This document shows, in pieces, positions 60,411 through 64,000 of a DNA stretch of 64,000 nucleotides. Under the pieces are notes generated by a model. It was not told the origin of the DNA. It searched no databases and worked only from the letters and a program-made list of their open reading frames with translations. Made by a program: the position numbers and the translations under genes. This DNA comes from SYFY01 sp041752315. Its GTDB lineage: Bacteria; Pseudomonadota; Gammaproteobacteria; Pseudomonadales; Azotimanducaceae. Numbering within the stretch: the first letter of the stretch is position 1; each line of letters begins with the position of its first letter. The stretch spans positions 1 through 64,000 of the forward strand of contig JBGSHJ010000067.1 in the NCBI GenBank assembly GCA_041752315.1, in the 5' to 3' direction.

Positions 60411-60971
60411 TCAACGGGTGGCGGGCTCCCAGAGTTCACCGACAAACTCGGCGTCCACAGGTGTCTGCAGCACGTGGTTTGCGTAGTTGCTGAGGGTTTT
60501 CCAGGACACCCCGACGATGACGTCAAGAACATTTTCGTGAGTGAATCCGGCGGCGAGAAAGCGCTCCAGCGCATTGCCGCGGACATAGCCACGTTGCCTC
60601 AATACATCGGTTACGAATCGGCGCAACGCCTGCAGACGGGGATCGCTCAGAGGTTCATCGTTACGCAATCCATCGATGATGGCGTCGTCGACTTTCATCA
60701 TCTGGCGGGCGATTGTGGAATGGGCCGCCATGCAGAAACCACACTGATTCTCGGCACTCGCAGTCAAAGCAATCACCTGCTGTTCAAGCGGCGAGAGAGA
60801 AGAGCCGGCGATGAGTTCCGACAGTGTGAGATAGGTCTTCAACGCGGTTGGTGAATTGGCTAGTCCGGCATAGAGGCTCGGTATGAAGCCCATGCGTTTG
60901 TGAACCAGTCGGAGTGTGTCGCGAGCTGATTCCGGCGCCGTGTCGGCTGTATGAAATCTGAATCGAGTCAT
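60411..60971 (-). CDS. Carboxymuconolactone decarboxylase/AhpD-like protein
   Basis: 186 aa from the ATG at 60971, behind AGGAAACAG. The AhpD redox motif CGFCMAAH is at about residue 78-85, so it may act as a thiol peroxidase partner. All-helical CMD fold features are present (LSPLEQQVIALTASAEN). It is the second gene of a small minus-strand operon with the cupredoxin-like protein. Confidence 0.82.
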   Translation of the reverse strand: MTRFRFHTADTAPESARDTLRLVHKRMGFIPSLYAGLANSPTALKTYLTLSELIAGSSLSPLEQQVIALTASAENQCGFCMAAHSTIARQMMKVDDAIIDGLRNDEPLSDPRLQALRRFVTDVLRQRGYVRGNALERFLAAGFTHENVLDVIVGVSWKTLSNYANHVLQTPVDAEFVGELWEPATR

Positions 60972-61020
60972 GATCTGTTTCCTGCTTGGATGCTGTATAA
61001 AATGTATGGGGGAATGACAC

Positions 61021-61350
61021 TTACCGCTGGTCGGCGACATCGACCTTATACCAGGGTGTCGGATTGATGGGACACCGATAGCGAAACCCACCCCCATCAA
61101 TGTCGATCCGGGTCGTGCGGGTCTGTCCTGGCTCGAGTGGAAACATGTCGAGTTGTTTGTGGTTCTCGTCCTGCAGTTGGAAACCGGCGAGCTTCCCTGC
61201 CTTGTTGGTGACAATGAACTCGTAGGTACCCGGTTTCAGTCCTGCCAGCGTTTCCTTTGCCGAGAAATAGCCTCTGTTCGATTTTCCGTTCATGACTAAT
61301 ATGAGCTCTTGATTGAATTGGGTCGTGCTCGTATTGCGCACGATGGTCAT
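61021..61350 (-). CDS. Small cupredoxin-like protein
   Basis: 109 aa, beta-rich. TYEFIVTNKAGKLAGFQLQ and the later FRYRCPINPTPWYKV resemble the cupredoxin_1/EfeO-type fold, with one Cys but no complete His-Cys-His-Met copper set visible. No signal peptide is present with this start, which is odd for a cupredoxin. It is divergent from the AraC gene with only 17 bp between, so regulation by that protein is likely. Confidence 0.5.
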   Translation of the reverse strand: MTIVRNTSTTQFNQELILVMNGKSNRGYFSAKETLAGLKPGTYEFIVTNKAGKLAGFQLQDENHKQLDMFPLEPGQTRTTRIDIDGGGFRYRCPINPTPWYKVDVADQR

Positions 61351-61367
61351 TCTCCGCAGAGGACAGG

Positions 61368-62333
61368 ATGGGAGATATTTCTGAAAATCCGGAAAACATG
61401 TTCATTCATCCGGAAAACGACCCGCTCTCCGAGGTGTTTGCCTACTACTCTCTGAAGGCGCGCGTCTATTCAACTCCCCAGGTCTGTGGTGCCTGGCAGC
61501 TGAATCCTTCCGGTGTGCATGCGGCCGGCTTTCATCTCATCATGGAGGGTACCTGCTGGTTGCATACACGATCGGATGACGGCGCTCTGGATATGCCTGT
61601 GTTGCTGGAAGCGGGTGATCTGGTGTTCCTTTCGGAAGATGTCTGGCATATGTTGAGTGCCCAGATTCAACTGGAGGATGAGCTCAACGACTTTGGCGAA
61701 GTGGGTAGTGGCGAAACGACCAGCATGATCTGTGGCGCCATCGAATTTCCGACAGCGGCAGCTGCCGGTTTCCTGGGAGCATTGCCGGCACTGCTGCATC
61801 TGCGGGCAACATCACGTCCCGATGGTCTTGACCTGGCTACCCTGTCGTCATTGATGTGCCTGGAAGTTGAAACGCGTCAACCGGGACACTCGCTGATTCT
61901 GGATCGGCTCTCGGAAGTTCTGGTGCTACAGGTGCTTCGGCATGCGCTCAAGACACGCATCGTGAGACGAGGGGTCCTGGCTGCGATGACCGAGCCGCGT
62001 CTGTTGTCCGCCGTTCTGGCCATCTACAGTCAGCCTGGTCATCCTTGGTCACTCGAGTCTCTGGCGAGACATGCTGGATTGTCGCGCTCGATACTATCCC
62101 AGCGATTCCTCGAAATTGTTGGGGATTCTCCAATGCATCACCTCGCCGAAGTGCGGATGATCCGCGCTGAACAATGGCTCATGGAAGGTCGCCTGTCCAC
62201 GGCGACCATTGCTGAACGATTGGGTTATGCCGACGAAGCATCGCTTGGCCGGGCATTCAAACGTATCCGCGGAGTCTCACCGGGCCACGTGCGACGCCGA
62301 TTGCCTGTCGAGCCTCAGTCGCGCCCTCATTGA
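61368..62333 (+). CDS. AraC-family transcriptional regulator with cupin domain
   Basis: 321 aa. An N-terminal cupin-type sensor (about 20-190, HAAGFHLIMEGTCWLH) is followed by two AraC helix-turn-helix motifs (about 225-315: LESLARHAGLSRSILSQRF and TIAERLGYADEASLGRAF). The closing SPGHVRRR is canonical. The family often controls the adjacent divergent gene, here the cupredoxin-like/AhpD-like pair. The ligand is unknown. Confidence 0.87.
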   Translation: MGDISENPENMFIHPENDPLSEVFAYYSLKARVYSTPQVCGAWQLNPSGVHAAGFHLIMEGTCWLHTRSDDGALDMPVLLEAGDLVFLSEDVWHMLSAQIQLEDELNDFGEVGSGETTSMICGAIEFPTAAAAGFLGALPALLHLRATSRPDGLDLATLSSLMCLEVETRQPGHSLILDRLSEVLVLQVLRHALKTRIVRRGVLAAMTEPRLLSAVLAIYSQPGHPWSLESLARHAGLSRSILSQRFLEIVGDSPMHHLAEVRMIRAEQWLMEGRLSTATIAERLGYADEASLGRAFKRIRGVSPGHVRRRLPVEPQSRPH

Positions 62334-62366
62334 ACGGAAGATCTGAGTTCTTGCAGGTGCACCCTT

Positions 62367-62789
62367 ATGCGTGCGCCTGTGGCGTTTGTGCGGGCGTGGT
62401 GCAGGACGATGGCTGGGTGGCTGGAGGAGTCTGAGTTCAGATCCGGTTCCCCAATTGCCACAACGGTGCTCGAGACCGTGCCAGCCTCCGCAGTGCTGGC
62501 AACATCGGCGGTGTCCATACTGGATGCCTGGGCGGCCATCGTCGCCCGTGTAGTGGTGAATGAAGTAGAAACTGCAGCTTCAGCAAAACGGCGGGCCGAG
62601 ACACTGGTTGCTGTCGTCGAGGGCGGACTTATTCTTTGTCGCATCCGGCAGACAAGAGCTCCGCTGACGGCGATCGCCGATCAGTTCGGTCGCGAATGGG
62701 GGGGCATAAACCAAGTCAGTCGTCACCAGGCTGGCTGTGTTGGCAAAAGCCCGGTAGCGAAAGCGATTGATGAGAGGTTTGGCGACTGA
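62367..62789 (+). pseudogene. Truncated TetR-family regulator (LmrA/YxaF-type C-terminal domain)
   Basis: A 140-codon frame resembles only the ligand-binding domain of LmrA/YxaF-type TetR proteins: FRSGSPIATTVLE, LDAWAAIVARVV and the late VAVVEGGLILCRIRQTRAPL. The N-terminal DNA-binding domain is missing, and upstream DNA does not supply it. The fragment begins 34 bp after the AraC gene. A functional DNA-free derivative is conceivable but unlikely. Confidence 0.6.
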
Positions 62790-63388
62790 TGTACCCCGCA
62801 GTCATCCGGTGATTCGATACCCGGTAGCCAGCCGTACCAATTTCACGCCATTTCGATCTTCTCAAGTGATGCTGCTGAGTGCTCTCGTGCCCCAGGGATT
62901 TGTGGCTGTCCACTGTTGTCATGGATCCATCGTTGGTGAAGATACCAGCCATCAACTCCGCTTGCGCATGGGAATATTTCTTGGCGGGTTTATCGCTCTG
63001 CAGAGTGAGATGTCGAAGAAGGAGAGGGTGGTCGAAACCACCTGTCCGAGGGTCGCGGAGTGAACCATTCAAGGTGCTCGATCGTGTTTTCATCCGCATG
63101 CTTGGCGATGGGTCAGAGACCACTCGAAGCTGCTTGCGGTGCTGAATGTGCGTATTCCCCCGATGCAGACTCGCAGGCTCCCTCCTGTCAGGTTCGCATG
63201 AATTCAATGGTCTGGTTTCGCGCTGGAAGACCGATGGTTATGTTCGCCATGGACATGCGTGTGCGCGCGGGCACTGAAGTCGTCGTAGTAGTGCACGCAG
63301 GAAGTCGGCCATCTGTAACAAGTTTTGAGGTTCCGTGTCATTCATTGGGGAGCAATCAATTTCCGCCTATCTTTGAGGAGAGAACATC
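62790..63388. other. 600-bp stretch without a recognised gene
   Basis: Both strands have open frames, but none has a family match or codon bias. The last 15 bp carry GAGGAG, the ribosome-binding site of the TonB-dependent receptor. A TGTAAC at about 63313 has no CGAC at the arsenic-island distance. Confidence 0.45.
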
Positions 63389-64000
63389 ATGCCTTCAACT
63401 TTCACGGCAGCGAGGCGAAGACGCCTCCTGGGTATGCTTGCCCTGCCGATCGCATTTGGATCGGCGGTGCAGGCCGCTGACACGCCTGCACCCGGTCGCC
63501 AGATTGAAGAAGTTGTTGTCACCGCCGAGCGACGACAGTCGACGGTGCAGGACACTTCGATATCAATCTCGGCGTTTGACGCGGAATTTCTCGACAACTT
63601 CAATATCCGCAACCAGGAAGATCTGCAGAACTACATACCGGCGACCACGATCCAGCCTTACGATGCAACTATTCGCGGCGTCGGCCGGACTTCGCGCACT
63701 CTCGGAGGTGAGCCTGGCGTGGCGACGTATTTCAACGGCACATATTCCGAGGACTTCGGGATTGCCTCTACAGAGGGCGGGCTGAAGGACATCGAGCGAG
63801 TGGAGGTGCTGCGTGGTCCGCAAGGTGTTCTTTATGGGCGTAGCGCAGTAGGCGGAGCCATAAACTTCGAGACCCGCAGGCCATCGGATGAATTCGAGCT
63901 GGAGATCGATGCGCTGGTCGGCAATTTCGAAACGACCGAATACAACTATGCGTTGTCCGTTCCGATTATTGAAGACCTTCTGAACGCCCGTATCACCGGA
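63389..64000 (+). CDS. TonB-dependent receptor (partial, runs off the window)
   Basis: 204 residues are visible from the ATG at 63389. The signal peptide (1-30) ends near VQA-AD. The TonB-box-like EEVVVTAERR follows, then the plug domain with VEVLRGPQGVLYGRSAVGGAINF, a classical plug motif. The barrel begins near the window edge. The sequence is of the proteobacterial type with substrates beyond siderophores; the substrate cannot be guessed. Confidence 0.9.
   Translation, partial: MPSTFTAARRRRLLGMLALPIAFGSAVQAADTPAPGRQIEEVVVTAERRQSTVQDTSISISAFDAEFLDNFNIRNQEDLQNYIPATTIQPYDATIRGVGRTSRTLGGEPGVATYFNGTYSEDFGIASTEGGLKDIERVEVLRGPQGVLYGRSAVGGAINFETRRPSDEFELEIDALVGNFETTEYNYALSVPIIEDLLNARITG

Noticed and set aside
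63313..63345. TGTAAC upstream of the TonB-dependent receptor as a further ECF promoter
   Set aside because: No CGAC or CGTC block lies 16-17 bp downstream; the closest CGTG is at the wrong distance.

Overview
The window looks like chromosomal DNA of a GC-rich gammaproteobacterium. It carries an EnvZ/OmpR-type pair, a RegB/RegA-type pair, OmpA with calcium-type repeats, lipoproteins and small proteins of the DUF2959, DUF6316 and DUF4399 types, and a scattered set of acyl-CoA catabolism genes like those of hydrocarbon- or lipid-degrading marine and soil lineages. The species cannot be named from sequence alone.

Region 1 (1-38.4 kb) reads as host backbone. It holds a thiolase, an EnvZ/OmpR-like system, a response regulator / LysM-FecR protein / CHASE2 kinase trio, a DUF481 barrel, OmpA, and a run of CoA-ester genes: three crotonases, a MaoC pair, and an acyl-CoA dehydrogenase with an APH-type kinase. 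Hydrolases, a putative F420-type oxidoreductase, a SulP transporter, a RegB/RegA-like pair, a Kef-type antiporter and glutathione-dependent formaldehyde dehydrogenase follow. Two decayed genes lie here: a DUF6151-type gene with an in-frame amber codon, and a phzF-like gene reduced to fragments. The region ends with tRNA-Ser(CGA).

Region 2 (38.4-54.0 kb), downstream of the tRNA, is accessory. After an AT-rich stretch and an intact IS5-family element comes an arsenic-anabolism locus: an MTA-phosphorylase-like enzyme, an NrtS-like membrane protein, an ECF sigma factor with a zinc-finger anti-sigma factor, ArsS, a VTT/flavin-disulfide reductase fusion, a DUF547 protein, a TIGR04282-type glycosyltransferase, a patatin-like lipoprotein, ArsM, an ArsC-like phosphatase/reductase and PstSCAB. 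Together they could import arsenate, reduce it, methylate it, adenosylate it, remove adenine and glycosylate it to an arsenosugar. Three transcription units here are preceded by the same two-block motif, TGTAA(G/C)-N17-CGAC(C/T), placed 33-47 nt before the start codon. The linked ECF sigma factor is the obvious candidate to read it.

Region 3 (54.1-59.4 kb) is a composite-transposon-like mercury unit. A truncated and a frameshifted copy of one IS5-type element, outer ends facing out, flank merR and merTPA plus a four-helix membrane protein, with an IS3-family fragment inside.

Region 4 (59.4-64 kb) holds a DoxX-family protein behind its own TGTAAC-N16-CGTC promoter, an AhpD-like protein, a small cupredoxin-like protein, an AraC regulator, a truncated TetR gene and the start of a TonB-dependent receptor that runs off the window.
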